Shown here piece by piece: positions 1 to 15,878 of a DNA stretch of 64,000 nt. Within the stretch, counting starts at the first letter, position 1; every line of letters begins with the position of its first letter. Both the position numbers and the translations under genes were made by a program. The stretch is from G051903925 sp051903925 (GTDB lineage: Bacteria > Pseudomonadota > Alphaproteobacteria > Zavarziniales > Zavarziniaceae): contig NZ_CP173678.1 in the NCBI RefSeq assembly GCF_051903925.1, forward strand, positions 1 through 64,000, read 5' to 3'. Under the pieces are notes generated by a model. That model ran no database searches. It saw only the letters and a list, made by a program, of their open reading frames with translations, and was not told the DNA's origin.

Positions 1-1184
1 ACGATCGTCGCGACGACGCCGGCGCCGACGGTGCGGCCGCCTTCGCGGATCGCGAAGCGCAGACCCTCGTCCATCGCGATCGGCGCGATCAGCTCGACGT
101 TCATCGACACGTTGTCGCCCGGCATCACCATCTCGACGCCTTCGTCCAGCGTCACGATGCCGGTCACGTCCGTCGTCCGGAAGTAGAACTGCGGACGGTA
201 GTTCGTGAAGAACGGCGTATGACGGCCGCCCTCTTCCTTCGTCAGGATGTAGGCCTCGGCCTTGAACTGCGTGTGCGGCGTGATCGTGCCGGGCTTCGCC
301 AGAACCTGGCCACGCTCGACATCCTCGCGGCCAACGCCACGCAGCAGCGCGCCGATATTGTCGCCCGCCTCGCCCTGGTCCAGCAGCTTGCGGAACATCT
401 CGACGCCCGTGCAGGTCGACTTCGCCGTCGCCTTCAGGCCAACGATCTCCACTTCGTCGCCGACCTTCACGATGCCGCGCTCAACGCGACCCGTCACCAC
501 CGTGCCGCGGCCCGAGATCGAGAACACGTCCTCGATCGGCATCAGGAACGGCTTGTCCTTCGGACGCTCCGGCTGCGGGATGTACGCATCCACCGCCGCC
601 ATCAGCTCCAGGATCGCGTCGTGGCCCAGCTTCTTGTCCGAATCCTCAAGCGCCGCCAGCGCGGAGCCCTTGATCACCGGAATGTCGTCGCCCGGGAACT
701 GGTAGCTCGACAGAAGCTCCCGCACCTCGAGCTCGACCAGCTCCAGAAGCTCGGGATCGTCGACCATGTCGACCTTGTTCAGGAACACCACCAGCGACGG
801 CACGCCAACCTGGCGCGCCAGCAGGATGTGCTCGCGCGTCTGCGGCATCGGGCCGTCCGCCGCCGACACGACCAGGATGGCGCCGTCCATCTGCGCCGCA
901 CCCGTGATCATGTTCTTCACGTAGTCGGCATGGCCCGGGCAGTCGACGTGCGCGTAGTGGCGGTTCGTCGTCTCGTACTCGACATGCGCCGTCGAGATCG
1001 TGATGCCGCGCGCCCGCTCTTCCGGAGCCTTGTCGATCTGGTCGTACGCCGTGAACGTCGCACCGCCCGTCTGCGCAAGGATCTTCGTGATCGCGGCCGT
1101 CAGCGACGTCTTCCCATGGTCGACGTGACCGATCGTCCCGATATTGCAGTGCGGCTTCGTCCGCGCAAACTTCTCTTTGCTCAT
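1..1184 (-). CDS. tuf: Elongation factor Tu, copy 1 (3' end cut by window edge)
   Basis: EF-Tu is the GTPase that delivers aminoacyl-tRNA to the ribosomal A site. The reading frame starts at 1184 with MSKEKFARTKPHCNIGTIGH and carries the G1 motif GHVDHGKT, G3 DCPGHADY and G4 NKVD. Compared with the complete second copy at 15879-17069, only the last seven bases, including the stop, are outside the window. I find four base differences between the two copies over the shared length (near 351, 366, 501 and 663). All fall in third codon positions, so the proteins are identical where both are visible. This copy is the last gene of the str operon and starts 24 nt after the EF-G-like gene. Identity ends just upstream of the start codon, which suggests gene conversion limited to the coding region. 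Family assignment is certain. Confidence 0.98.
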   Translation of the reverse strand, partial: MSKEKFARTKPHCNIGTIGHVDHGKTSLTAAITKILAQTGGATFTAYDQIDKAPEERARGITISTAHVEYETTNRHYAHVDCPGHADYVKNMITGAAQMDGAILVVSAADGPMPQTREHILLARQVGVPSLVVFLNKVDMVDDPELLELVELEVRELLSSYQFPGDDIPVIKGSALAALEDSDKKLGHDAILELMAAVDAYIPQPERPKDKPFLMPIEDVFSISGRGTVVTGRVERGIVKVGDEVEIVGLKATAKSTCTGVEMFRKLLDQGEAGDNIGALLRGVGREDVERGQVLAKPGTITPHTQFKAEAYILTKEEGGRHTPFFTNYRPQFYFRTTDVTGIVTLDEGVEMVMPGDNVSMNVELIAPIAMDEGLRFAIREGGRTVGAGVVATI

Positions 1185-1208
1185 CGTCTACTTCTCTGTG
1201 TTCAGCGG

Positions 1209-2360
1209 TCAGGCGGCGATCGGCCGCTCGATCACGATCGGTTGGGCGGGATCGGCGAGCGTGTCGCCGGTGGTCGTGGCTTCCAGGCCCTGAAGCGCCA
1301 CGACGTCGCCCGCCCGGGCCTCCGTCAGCGCTTCGCGTCGATCCGCGTGCATGCGCAGCACACGGCGGATTTCCTCGGTCGTTCCCCGGCTGGAATTCAA
1401 CGCCTGCGTCCCCGAGGCGACCGAGCCCGAGAACAGCCGCACGAAGGTCAGCGGCCCCATGACCGGGTCCACCATCGTGGTGAAGGCCAGCGCCGCCAGC
1501 GGCTCGGCATCGTCCGCCCGGCGCTCGACCAGCGCGCCCTCCGGCGCCCGCCCGCGCAGCGCCGGCAGATCGGTCGGCGCCGGCAGGTAGTCGACCATCG
1601 CGTCGAGCAGGCTGTCGACACCCTGGTTGCGGAACGCGCTCCCCGGCACCACCGGCACGAAGGCACGGGCAATGACCCCCGCCCGCACCAGTTCGACCAG
1701 GCGGGCCTCGTCCGGCCGCACACCCTTCTCCAGGGCCTGCGCCGCATCGTCGGCCTGCGTCACGGCAGCCTGGATCAGCGCCTTGCGACGCTGCGCGGCG
1801 TCGCGCATCAGCTCCGACGGCACTTCCGGGTCATGCGTCTCTCCGGCCGCGGTCCAATGAACGACCCGCTCGTGCACCAGGTCATAAAGCCCGGCAAAGC
1901 CCGCGCCCTGCCCCACTGGCAGCGCCACGGCAAGGGGCCGAACGCCGAAGCGCGCAGCCACCTGGTCGAGAACGCCGGCGAAATCGGCCCCGGCGCGGTC
2001 CAGCTTGTTGACGAAGACCAGGCGCGGCAGCTGGGCGGCGTCGGCCAGCGCCCAGGCGCGGACCGTCTCGTCCTCGATCCCGGCCTCGGCATCGATCACG
2101 ATCACGACCCCATCGACCACGCTCAGGATCCGGGAAACCTCTTCGGTCGAGGCCCAGGCGCCATGCGTATCGATGAAGGTCAACTGGTGGCCACGCCAGG
2201 CACAGACAGTCGCCGGCGAGGCCAGCGACGCGCCATGGGTCCCCTCGGCCGCAGGGCGGGTCGCCTGCAGCAGCCGCTCGACGAGCGTGGTCTTGCCTGC
2301 GTCTTCCGCAGCCAGGACACCGATCGTCCGATAGCGATTGAGGGGAATGTCGCGTGCCAT
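1209..2360 (-). CDS. Truncated, degenerate EF-G-like GTPase at the fusA position
   Basis: This 383-residue protein sits between rpsG and tuf, where fusA normally lies, but EF-G is usually about 690-700 residues. It aligns by eye with the EF-G G domain and domain II, then stops right after the domain II segment TTTGDTLADPAQPIVIE; domains III-V are absent. The P-loop AAEDAGKTT (residues 17-25) and NKLDRAGADF (118-127) are intact. About 24 residues between G1 and G3 are missing, removing switch I and its ERGITI motif. G3 reads DTHGA (64-68) instead of DTPGH, so the catalytic His is Ala. GTP binding is conceivable; normal hydrolysis and translocation are not expected. The frame is open with ordinary GC-rich codon use, arguing for retention rather than decay. 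The start at 2360 was chosen by alignment with EF-G N-termini; a longer frame to 2456 overlaps rpsG. The true fusA must lie elsewhere. Confidence 0.85.
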   Translation of the reverse strand: MARDIPLNRYRTIGVLAAEDAGKTTLVERLLQATRPAAEGTHGASLASPATVCAWRGHQLTFIDTHGAWASTEEVSRILSVVDGVVIVIDAEAGIEDETVRAWALADAAQLPRLVFVNKLDRAGADFAGVLDQVAARFGVRPLAVALPVGQGAGFAGLYDLVHERVVHWTAAGETHDPEVPSELMRDAAQRRKALIQAAVTQADDAAQALEKGVRPDEARLVELVRAGVIARAFVPVVPGSAFRNQGVDSLLDAMVDYLPAPTDLPALRGRAPEGALVERRADDAEPLAALAFTTMVDPVMGPLTFVRLFSGSVASGTQALNSSRGTTEEIRRVLRMHADRREALTEARAGDVVALQGLEATTTGDTLADPAQPIVIERPIAA

Positions 2361-2397
2361 GTCAGAAGCCTGTCGGCCCTTCCGTCGAGAGGTGCGC

Positions 2398-2868
2398 TTA
2401 CCAGCGATAGTGCGAGAAGGCCTTGTTGGCCTCGGCCATGCGGTGCGTGTCCTCACGCTTCTTCACCGCACCGCCACGATTGTTCGCCGCGTCCAGCAGC
2501 TCGCCCGACAGGCGCTCGGTCATGGTGTGCTCCGAGCGCTTGCGCGCCAGACCGATGACCCAGCGGATCGCCAAGGCCTGCGCACGCTCCGGACGAACCT
2601 CCACCGGGACCTGGTACGTGGCACCGCCGACGCGGCGCGACCGCACTTCGATCGCGGGACGAACGTTGCCCAGCGCCTCGTGGAAGACGCGAAGAGGATC
2701 GGTCCGGGTCTTGCCCTCGATGATCGAGAGCGCGCCGTAGACGATCGTCTCGGCCGCGGACTTGCGGCCGTCGTACATCAGCGAATTCATGAACTTGGTG
2801 ACGACGACATCACCAAACTTCGGATCGGGCAGGATCTCGCGCTTTTCTGCGCGACGACGACGCGACAT
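2398..2868 (-). CDS. rpsG: 30S ribosomal protein S7
   Basis: S7 nucleates assembly of the 30S head by binding the 3' domain of 16S rRNA. The 156-residue product starts MSRRRRAEKREILPDPKFGD and ends AFSHYRW, the usual length and termini. The internal segments MYDGRKS and RVGGATYQVPVEVRPERA are typical of the family. It lies 12 nt downstream of rpsL, as in most str operons. In E. coli S7 represses its own operon by binding the rpsL-rpsG spacer; here that spacer is too short for an E. coli-like structure, so such regulation is not evident. Confidence 0.98.
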   Translation of the reverse strand: MSRRRRAEKREILPDPKFGDVVVTKFMNSLMYDGRKSAAETIVYGALSIIEGKTRTDPLRVFHEALGNVRPAIEVRSRRVGGATYQVPVEVRPERAQALAIRWVIGLARKRSEHTMTERLSGELLDAANNRGGAVKKREDTHRMAEANKAFSHYRW

Positions 2869-2880
2869 GACCGGTGCTCC

Positions 2881-3252
2881 TTACTTCGGCCGCTTGGCGC
2901 CATAGAGCGACCGGCGCTGACGCCGATCCTTGACGCCCTGCGTGTCCAGCACGCCGCGGATGATGTGATAGCGGACACCCGGAAGGTCCTTCACGCGGCC
3001 GCCGCGGATCATCACCACGGAGTGCTCCTGAAGGTTATGGCCCTCGCCGGGAATGTAGGAGGTGACTTCGAAACCGTTGGTCAGCCGCACGCGGGCGACC
3101 TTGCGGAGGGCCGAGTTCGGCTTCTTCGGGGTCGTCGTGTAGACACGGGTGCACACGCCGCGCTTCTGCGGGCAGCCGGTCATGGCCGGCACCTTGTTGC
3201 GTGCAACCACGGGCTGCCGCGGCTTGCGGACCAACTGGTTGATGGTAGGCAT
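2881..3252 (-). CDS. rpsL: 30S ribosomal protein S12
   Basis: S12 sits at the decoding centre and is the target of streptomycin-resistance mutations. The 123-residue protein begins MPTINQLVRKPRQPV and contains PKKPNSALRK and GGRVKDLPGVRYH. Both lysines whose replacement gives streptomycin resistance are present, so the allele looks wild type. It is the first gene of the str operon (rpsL-rpsG-EF-G-like-tuf) and lies about 440 nt downstream of rpoC, with a terminator and a candidate promoter in between. Confidence 0.98.
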   Translation of the reverse strand: MPTINQLVRKPRQPVVARNKVPAMTGCPQKRGVCTRVYTTTPKKPNSALRKVARVRLTNGFEVTSYIPGEGHNLQEHSVVMIRGGRVKDLPGVRYHIIRGVLDTQGVKDRRQRRSLYGAKRPK

Positions 3253-3457
3253 CAGTGCTCCTCAGACCGGTCAACCGCACCGATCCGGATCGGGCGGCAT
3301 GAACGACAACAGCACAGCGGGCAGCCTCTGCCCCACTGTCTGCTTCTCCAACGGTAGCCCTGGCGAAATCCGCCCTGGCCGATGACAGCAATTTCTAAAG
3401 TCCGCAGCAGCCGCGTCTAGGTTGGACCCCTACCACCAGCGCCTGGACAGGGCGCGG

Positions 3458-3486
3458 AACGTAGTCCGATGCTGCCGACCCGTCAA
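3458..3486 (-). promoter_or_regulatory. Candidate sigma-70-type promoter for the str operon
   Basis: On the minus strand TTGACG (3481-3486) is followed after 17 bp by TACGTT (3458-3463). The -35 matches consensus at five of six bases and the -10 at three of six. The site lies between the rpoC terminator and rpsL and would give a leader of about 200 nt. No other strong signal was seen in the 437-nt rpoC-rpsL gap. The call rests on position and the -35 match only. Confidence 0.4.
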
Positions 3487-3629
3487 GGGCCTGTGCGCAT
3501 GTCTGCGATCCGCACGCACCGCTTGCCCTTGAGCCGCGCCCGCGGTCTCCGCCGACACGCCTGCTACGACCTCGATTCCCGCCGCTGCCCGCCGCGCGCC
3601 GGCACCCTCGTGACGCGTGTCCGGACGCG

Positions 3630-3660
3630 AAAAGGGCCCAGGCGTTACCGCCCGGGCCCC
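3630..3660 (-). terminator. Rho-independent terminator after rpoC
   Basis: Read on the minus strand, an 11-bp stem with one mismatch (GGGCCCGGGCG pairing with CGCCTGGGCCC) closes a GTAA loop and is followed by TTTT. It lies 30 nt past the rpoC stop and separates the rpl-rpo operon from the str operon. Confidence 0.8.
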
Positions 3661-3689
3661 GTCCTCACCCTCCCGCAGGAGGGCCAGTG

Positions 3690-7892
<4,203 letters not shown>

Positions 7893-7982
7893 GACCTACT
7901 CCTCATCGGCGGCGGACATCGGTCACGGGAACCGGATCCGCCGCCATCATTATCGGGCGCTTCTGGCAGTATAGCCTGTCTG

Positions 7983-12089
<4,107 letters not shown>

Positions 12090-12151
12090 GTCTCGCCTCG
12101 TCCCTGAAGAGTCGCAAAACTCTAAGTCGTAGAACCTACCACACCTGGCCG

Positions 12152-12181
12152 CCGGCGCCGGTTCCGAGGAACCCGCGCCGG
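12152..12181 (-). promoter_or_regulatory. Long imperfect hairpin in the rplL-rpoB spacer
   Basis: Two 14-nt arms (12152-12165 and 12168-12181) are complementary except at one position and are separated by only two bases. In E. coli the same spacer carries a partial terminator and an RNase III site that lower rpoBC output. This stem may play the processing role. The structure is visible; the function is inference from position. Confidence 0.5.
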
Positions 12182-12213
12182 GAGCCGGCCCCGATACGCC
12201 GGGCCGTCTGACT

Positions 12214-12240
12214 GTCCCGGGGGCACAGGTCCCCCGGGAC
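12214..12240 (-). terminator. Attenuator-like hairpin between rplL and rpoB
   Basis: A perfect 10-bp inverted repeat (GTCCCGGGGG with CCCCCGGGAC) encloses a 7-nt loop, 23 nt after the rplL stop. No T-run follows on the minus strand, so it would pause or partly terminate transcription rather than end it. This fits the known need for more L7/L12 than RNA polymerase. Confidence 0.55.
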
Positions 12241-12262
12241 GATCCGCGTCAGATACGCAGAC

Positions 12263-12640
12263 TTACTTCACTTCGACGGTGGCGCCGGCTTCCTCAAGCT
12301 GCTTCTTCAGCTTGGCAGCCTCGTCCTTGCTGACGCCCGCCTTCACTTCCTTCGGTGCGCCCTCGACCAGGTCCTTGGCCTCCTTGAGGCCCAGGTTGGT
12401 GATCGCGCGCACTTCCTTGATCACGTTGATCTTCTTGTCACCGGCGGAAGCCAGGATGACGGTGAACTCGGTCTGCTCCTCGACGGGGGCAGCGGCAGCG
12501 GCCGCACCCGGGGCCGCGGCGACCGCGACCGGGGCAGCGGCGGAGACGCCCCACTTCTCTTCGAGCAGCTTCGAGAGCTGTGCCGCCTCGAGGACGGTCA
12601 GCGCGGACAGGTCATCGACCAGCTTAGCAAGATCAGCCAT
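12263..12640 (-). CDS. rplL: 50S ribosomal protein L7/L12
   Basis: L7/L12 forms the multicopy stalk that recruits translation GTPases. The 125-residue protein has the N-terminal dimerisation helix (ADLAKLVDDLSALTVLEAAQ), an Ala/Pro-rich hinge around residues 35-55 and the conserved C-terminal domain with LGLKEAKDLVEGAPKEVK. It lies 39 nt downstream of rplJ, the standard L10-L7/L12 pairing, and its stop is followed by an attenuator-like hairpin. Confidence 0.98.
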   Translation of the reverse strand: MADLAKLVDDLSALTVLEAAQLSKLLEEKWGVSAAAPVAVAAAPGAAAAAAPVEEQTEFTVILASAGDKKINVIKEVRAITNLGLKEAKDLVEGAPKEVKAGVSKDEAAKLKKQLEEAGATVEVK

Positions 12641-12679
12641 TGGGATAATTCCTCAGAGCATTCAGGGATGGGTTGTGGT

Positions 12680-13213
12680 TCATGCGGCCGCGGCGTCGGC
12701 AGCCGCGTCCTTCTCTGCAAAGGCGTTGAACACGCGCGCCAGCTGCGCTGCGGGGGCCTGGACGACCCCGGCGATCCGCGTGGCAGGCGTGTTGATCAGA
12801 CCCAGCAGCGATGCCCTCAGCTGATCCAGCGAAGGCAGGGCCGCCAGCGCCTTGACGCCATCTGCGTCAAGTGCCTGCGGACCCAGTGCACCGCCGAGAA
12901 GCCCCAGCTTCTCGTTCTTCTTGGCGAATTCCACGACAACCTTGGCCGCCGCCACCGGATCTTCCGAGTAGGCGATGGCCGTGGGGCCCGTGAAATGGCC
13001 GGAGAGATGCTCGATCTGTGTCCCTTCCAGAGCAAGCTTGGTGAGCCGGTTCTTGGTCACCCGGAACTTGGCCCCGGCATCGGCCATCTTGCGGCGGAGA
13101 TCGGTGATCTCCGCGACCGTCAGGCCGTTGTTGCGGGTCACCACCACGACGCCCGCCTTCGAAAAGACGTCGCCCAGGTGGCCGACCAGTTCCTGCTTCT
13201 CGGAACGATTCAC
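12680..13213 (-). CDS. rplJ: 50S ribosomal protein L10
   Basis: L10 anchors the L7/L12 dimers to the 23S rRNA stalk base. The 177-residue product starts MNRSEKQELVGHLGDVFSKA and contains FRVTKNRLTKLAL, the rRNA-binding part of the family. The C-terminal helix that carries L7/L12 dimers is Ala-rich. It is preceded by a long (424 nt) leader, the usual site of autogenous control by the L10-L7/L12 complex. Confidence 0.97.
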   Translation of the reverse strand: MNRSEKQELVGHLGDVFSKAGVVVVTRNNGLTVAEITDLRRKMADAGAKFRVTKNRLTKLALEGTQIEHLSGHFTGPTAIAYSEDPVAAAKVVVEFAKKNEKLGLLGGALGPQALDADGVKALAALPSLDQLRASLLGLINTPATRIAGVVQAPAAQLARVFNAFAEKDAAADAAAA

Positions 13214-13637
13214 TGTCTCGTCTCCGAATCAGCCAGCCCATGGGGACTTCCCAGCGGGCTGGCGGTTGCGCCTGGATCGTCCGGAAGACAGGATCTGCAT
13301 CCTGCCCTGCCGCGCCTGCGGCGACCGGTCGATCCGGTTCGCCTGTCCCAAGGCTCGAACCAATTGCCCGGGGACATGCCCCGCGGCCCCTGATGCTCTC
13401 GCCCCGTCTCATGCAGGAGAATTAAGCCGTCGGGCCGAAGCCGTGTGGCACCTGCAATCTCGGACAGGATTGTCCCGATCCTTGCGAAGCGGGACGATCC
13501 GGGCCCCGGCCTGCGCCGATGCCCGAAACCCTTGTCTCCAAACTCAAGCACGGCGCGCACGCGGTTTCCCGCGTGCCGCCGCCCCCGAATTCCGTATCCG
13601 CGGCATCCAGGGATGCCGCGGGCCAGGCCTGTCAGAT
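13214..13637 (-). promoter_or_regulatory. rplA-rplJ spacer with hairpins (probable L10 leader)
   Basis: This 424-nt gap has no gene. Just after rplA two inverted repeats stand out: CCAGGCCTG/CAGGCCTGG at 13623-13647, which spans the rplA stop, and a perfect 11-bp stem CCGCGGCATCC/GGATGCCGCGG at 13598-13621. Neither is followed by a T-run. The remaining sequence upstream of rplJ is the position where L10 leaders bind the L10(L7/L12)4 complex in other bacteria. I did not resolve the kink-turn motif by eye, so the leader call is positional. Confidence 0.45.
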
Positions 13638-14330
13638 TCAGGCCTGGATGCTCGCCACTTCGACCTTGACCCCGGGGCCCATGGTCGAGCTGAGCGCTAC
13701 CTTCTTCAGGTAGGTGCCCTTGGCGCCCGTCGGCTTGGCCCGGGTCACGGCCTCGATGAAGGCCTTGATGTTCTCGGTCAGCGCTTCCTCGCTGAAGCTG
13801 GCCTTGCCGACGCCGGCCTGAAGGACACCGGCCTTCTCGACGCGGAACTCGACCTGCCCGCCCTTGGCCGCCTTGACGGCGCCGGCGACGTCCATCGTGA
13901 CCGTGCCCATGCGCGGGTTCGGCATCAGGCCACGGGGGCCCAGCACCTTGCCCAGGCGGCCGACGACCGCCATCAGGTCGGGCGTCGCGATGCAGCGGTC
14001 GAAATCGATCTGGCCCGCCTGGATGCGCTCCGCCAGGTCCTCGGCCCCGACGATGTCAGCACCTGCCTTCAGGGCCTGGTCGGCGCGATCACCCTTGGCG
14101 AAGACGGCGACACGCACCGTCTTGCCCGTGCCGTTCGGCAGGGTGACGACGCCACGGACCATCTGGTCGGCATGACGCGGATCGACGCCCAGGTTCAGCG
14201 CGACCTCGACCGTCTCGTCGAACTTCGCCTTGGCCCCGTCCTTGACCAGCTTCACGGCGGCCTTCAGCTCGTACGCCTTGTTCGTGTCGACCGCGGCATA
14301 GGCCGCCTTCAGACGCTTGCCCAGTGCCAT
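13638..14330 (-). CDS. rplA: 50S ribosomal protein L1
   Basis: L1 forms the mobile stalk that helps eject deacylated tRNA and represses its own operon by binding mRNA. The 230-residue protein carries ALNLGVDPRHADQMVRGVV near residue 45 and GPRGLMPNPRMGTVT near residue 133, both hallmarks of the family. It starts 5 nt after rplK. Its stop TGA is followed two codons later by a second in-frame TGA. Confidence 0.98.
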   Translation of the reverse strand: MALGKRLKAAYAAVDTNKAYELKAAVKLVKDGAKAKFDETVEVALNLGVDPRHADQMVRGVVTLPNGTGKTVRVAVFAKGDRADQALKAGADIVGAEDLAERIQAGQIDFDRCIATPDLMAVVGRLGKVLGPRGLMPNPRMGTVTMDVAGAVKAAKGGQVEFRVEKAGVLQAGVGKASFSEEALTENIKAFIEAVTRAKPTGAKGTYLKKVALSSTMGPGVKVEVASIQA

Positions 14331-14335
14331 CGCCG

Positions 14336-14770
14336 TTACTCCGTCACCTGCAGGCCCATCGAGCGGGCCGAGCCAACGATCATCTTCGCCGCAGCGTCGA
14401 TATCGAGCGCGTTCATGTCCTGGATCTTGGCCTGGGCAATCTCGCGGATCTGCGCCATCGAGATCGTGCCGGCCGAGCCACGGCCCGGGGTCGTCGATCC
14501 GCTCTGGATGTTCGCGGCCTTCTTCAGGTAGTAGCTGACCGGCGGCGTCTTGGTGATGAAGGTGAACGAGCGGTCGGAAAAGACCGTGATCACGACGGGC
14601 ACCGGAATGCCCTTCTCCATGTTGGCGGTCTGCGCGTTGAATTCCTTGCAGAACGCCATGATGTTCACGCCGCGCTGGCCAAGCGCCGGGCCGATGGGCG
14701 GCGACGGGTTCGCGGAACCTGCCTTCACCTGCAGCTTGATGTAGCCGTCAATCTTCTTCGCCATGTCCAA
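14336..14770 (-). CDS. rplK: 50S ribosomal protein L11
   Basis: L11 forms the GTPase-associated centre with 23S rRNA and is needed for RelA activation. The 144-residue product contains the N-terminal loop SANPSPPIGPALGQRGVNIM and the C-terminal rRNA-binding segment with GSARSMGLQV. It is followed closely by rplA. The 153-nt spacer to nusG upstream contains no gene. Confidence 0.98.
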   Translation of the reverse strand: MDMAKKIDGYIKLQVKAGSANPSPPIGPALGQRGVNIMAFCKEFNAQTANMEKGIPVPVVITVFSDRSFTFITKTPPVSYYLKKAANIQSGSTTPGRGSAGTISMAQIREIAQAKIQDMNALDIDAAAKMIVGSARSMGLQVTE

Positions 14771-14923
14771 TCCCTTCGGGGATGTCGAGGTGCGGCTGGC
14801 GGGCCTCCCTCTCAGTGGGTACGCAATGCCGGCACAACCATGTGCCCGCTGACGCCATCCGGGCGGAGCGGGCCGGGCCGCCCGGCATCAGGGACGGCCC
14901 GTGGACCTGATCTGGTCGCTGCC

Positions 14924-15454
14924 TCAGGTCTTCTCGACCTGGGAGAATTCCAGTTCGACCGGCGTCGGCCGGCCGAAGATCGACACCGCAACCTTGAGCC
15001 GCGAGCGTTCGACGTCGACTTCCTCGACCAGGCCGTTGAACGAGGTGAAGGGGCCGTCGGCCACCCGCACCTGCTCGCCAATCTCGAAGCTGACCGACGG
15101 CTTGGGCCGCTCGATCCCCTCCTGCACCTGGCGCAGGATGCGATCCGCCTCGGCCTGGGTGATCGGCGTGGGCTTGCCCATCGGCCCCAGGAAGCCGGTC
15201 ACCTTGGCCGTGTTCTTGACCAGGTGATAGGTCTGGTCGTTCATCTCCATCTTGGCCAGGACATAGCCGGGGAAGAACTTCCGCTCGGCATTGACCTTCT
15301 GGCCACGACGCATCTCGACCACATCCTCGGTCGGGACCAGCACGTCCTCGACCAGGTCGGCCATGCCCTTCTGGGCAGCCTGTTCCTTGATCGACGCCGC
15401 GACCTTCTTTTCGAAGCCCGAATAGGCGTGAACGATGTACCAGCGCGCCGTCAT
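14924..15454 (-). CDS. nusG: Transcription termination/antitermination protein NusG
   Basis: NusG binds the RNA polymerase clamp through its NGN domain and links it to Rho or ribosomal S10 through its KOW domain. The 176-residue product starts MTARWYIVHAYSGFEKKVA and contains the loop FPGYVLAKM and the KOW segment GEQVRVADGPFTSFNGLVEE. The ATG at 15454 is chosen because it matches family N-termini and follows the secE stop by one base. A longer frame to 15490 would overlap secE. Confidence 0.97.
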   Translation of the reverse strand: MTARWYIVHAYSGFEKKVAASIKEQAAQKGMADLVEDVLVPTEDVVEMRRGQKVNAERKFFPGYVLAKMEMNDQTYHLVKNTAKVTGFLGPMGKPTPITQAEADRILRQVQEGIERPKPSVSFEIGEQVRVADGPFTSFNGLVEEVDVERSRLKVAVSIFGRPTPVELEFSQVEKT

Positions 15455-15455
15455 G

Positions 15456-15647
15456 TCAGGACCCAAGCCCCAGCGTCGCGTTGACGCCAAGCCACAGGAA
15501 ATAGTCGACGATCAGGAAGAAGATGGCAGCCAGGATCACCATGACGAAAACCGCGCCACTGGTGATCAGCGTCTCCCTGCGGGTCGGCCAAGTGACCTTG
15601 TCGGTCTCCTGCCGGACTTCCTTGAAGAACTGGAATGCCTTGTTCAT
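15456..15647 (-). CDS. secE: Preprotein translocase subunit SecE
   Basis: SecE clamps SecY in the inner-membrane translocon. The 63-residue protein has the conserved amphipathic segment FFKEVRQETDKVTWPTRRET, followed by one transmembrane helix (about residues 29-53), as in the short SecE of most bacteria. The start at 15647 gives MNKAFQ; a longer frame extends upstream without similarity to the family. Stop and nusG start are one base apart, so the two are coupled. Confidence 0.96.
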   Translation of the reverse strand: MNKAFQFFKEVRQETDKVTWPTRRETLITSGAVFVMVILAAIFFLIVDYFLWLGVNATLGLGS

Positions 15648-15723
15648 CGTCCCGTCATCTGGGCAAAGCCCAAAAGGCCAATGCCCGTCCCTACGCCGGA
15701 CCGGCATTGACCTGTCGAATGAA

Positions 15724-15798
15724 TGGCAGGAGTGGAGGGACTCGAACCCCCAGCCCCCGGTTTTGGAGACCGGTGCTCTACCATTGAGCTACACTCCT
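15724..15798 (-). tRNA. tRNA-Trp (CCA)
   Basis: The minus strand folds as a full cloverleaf of 75 nt. The acceptor stem is AGGAGTG with CACTCCT, and the anticodon loop CTCCAAA holds anticodon CCA. The T arm is GGGGGTTCGAGTCCC-like and the 3' CCA is encoded. It lies between tuf and secE, a common proteobacterial arrangement. Confidence 0.97.
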
Positions 15799-15878
15799 AC
15801 GCAGGCCCGTCCGATCCCCTGGCCAGGCCATGGGGCGCCGACAGTTGTCCGCCGACGCCCTATACCATGCTTTCGTCC

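Noticed and set aside
12214..12240. Calling the rplL-rpoB hairpin a full intrinsic terminator
   Set aside because: No T-run follows on the transcribed strand and rpoB needs read-through, so attenuation is the better description.
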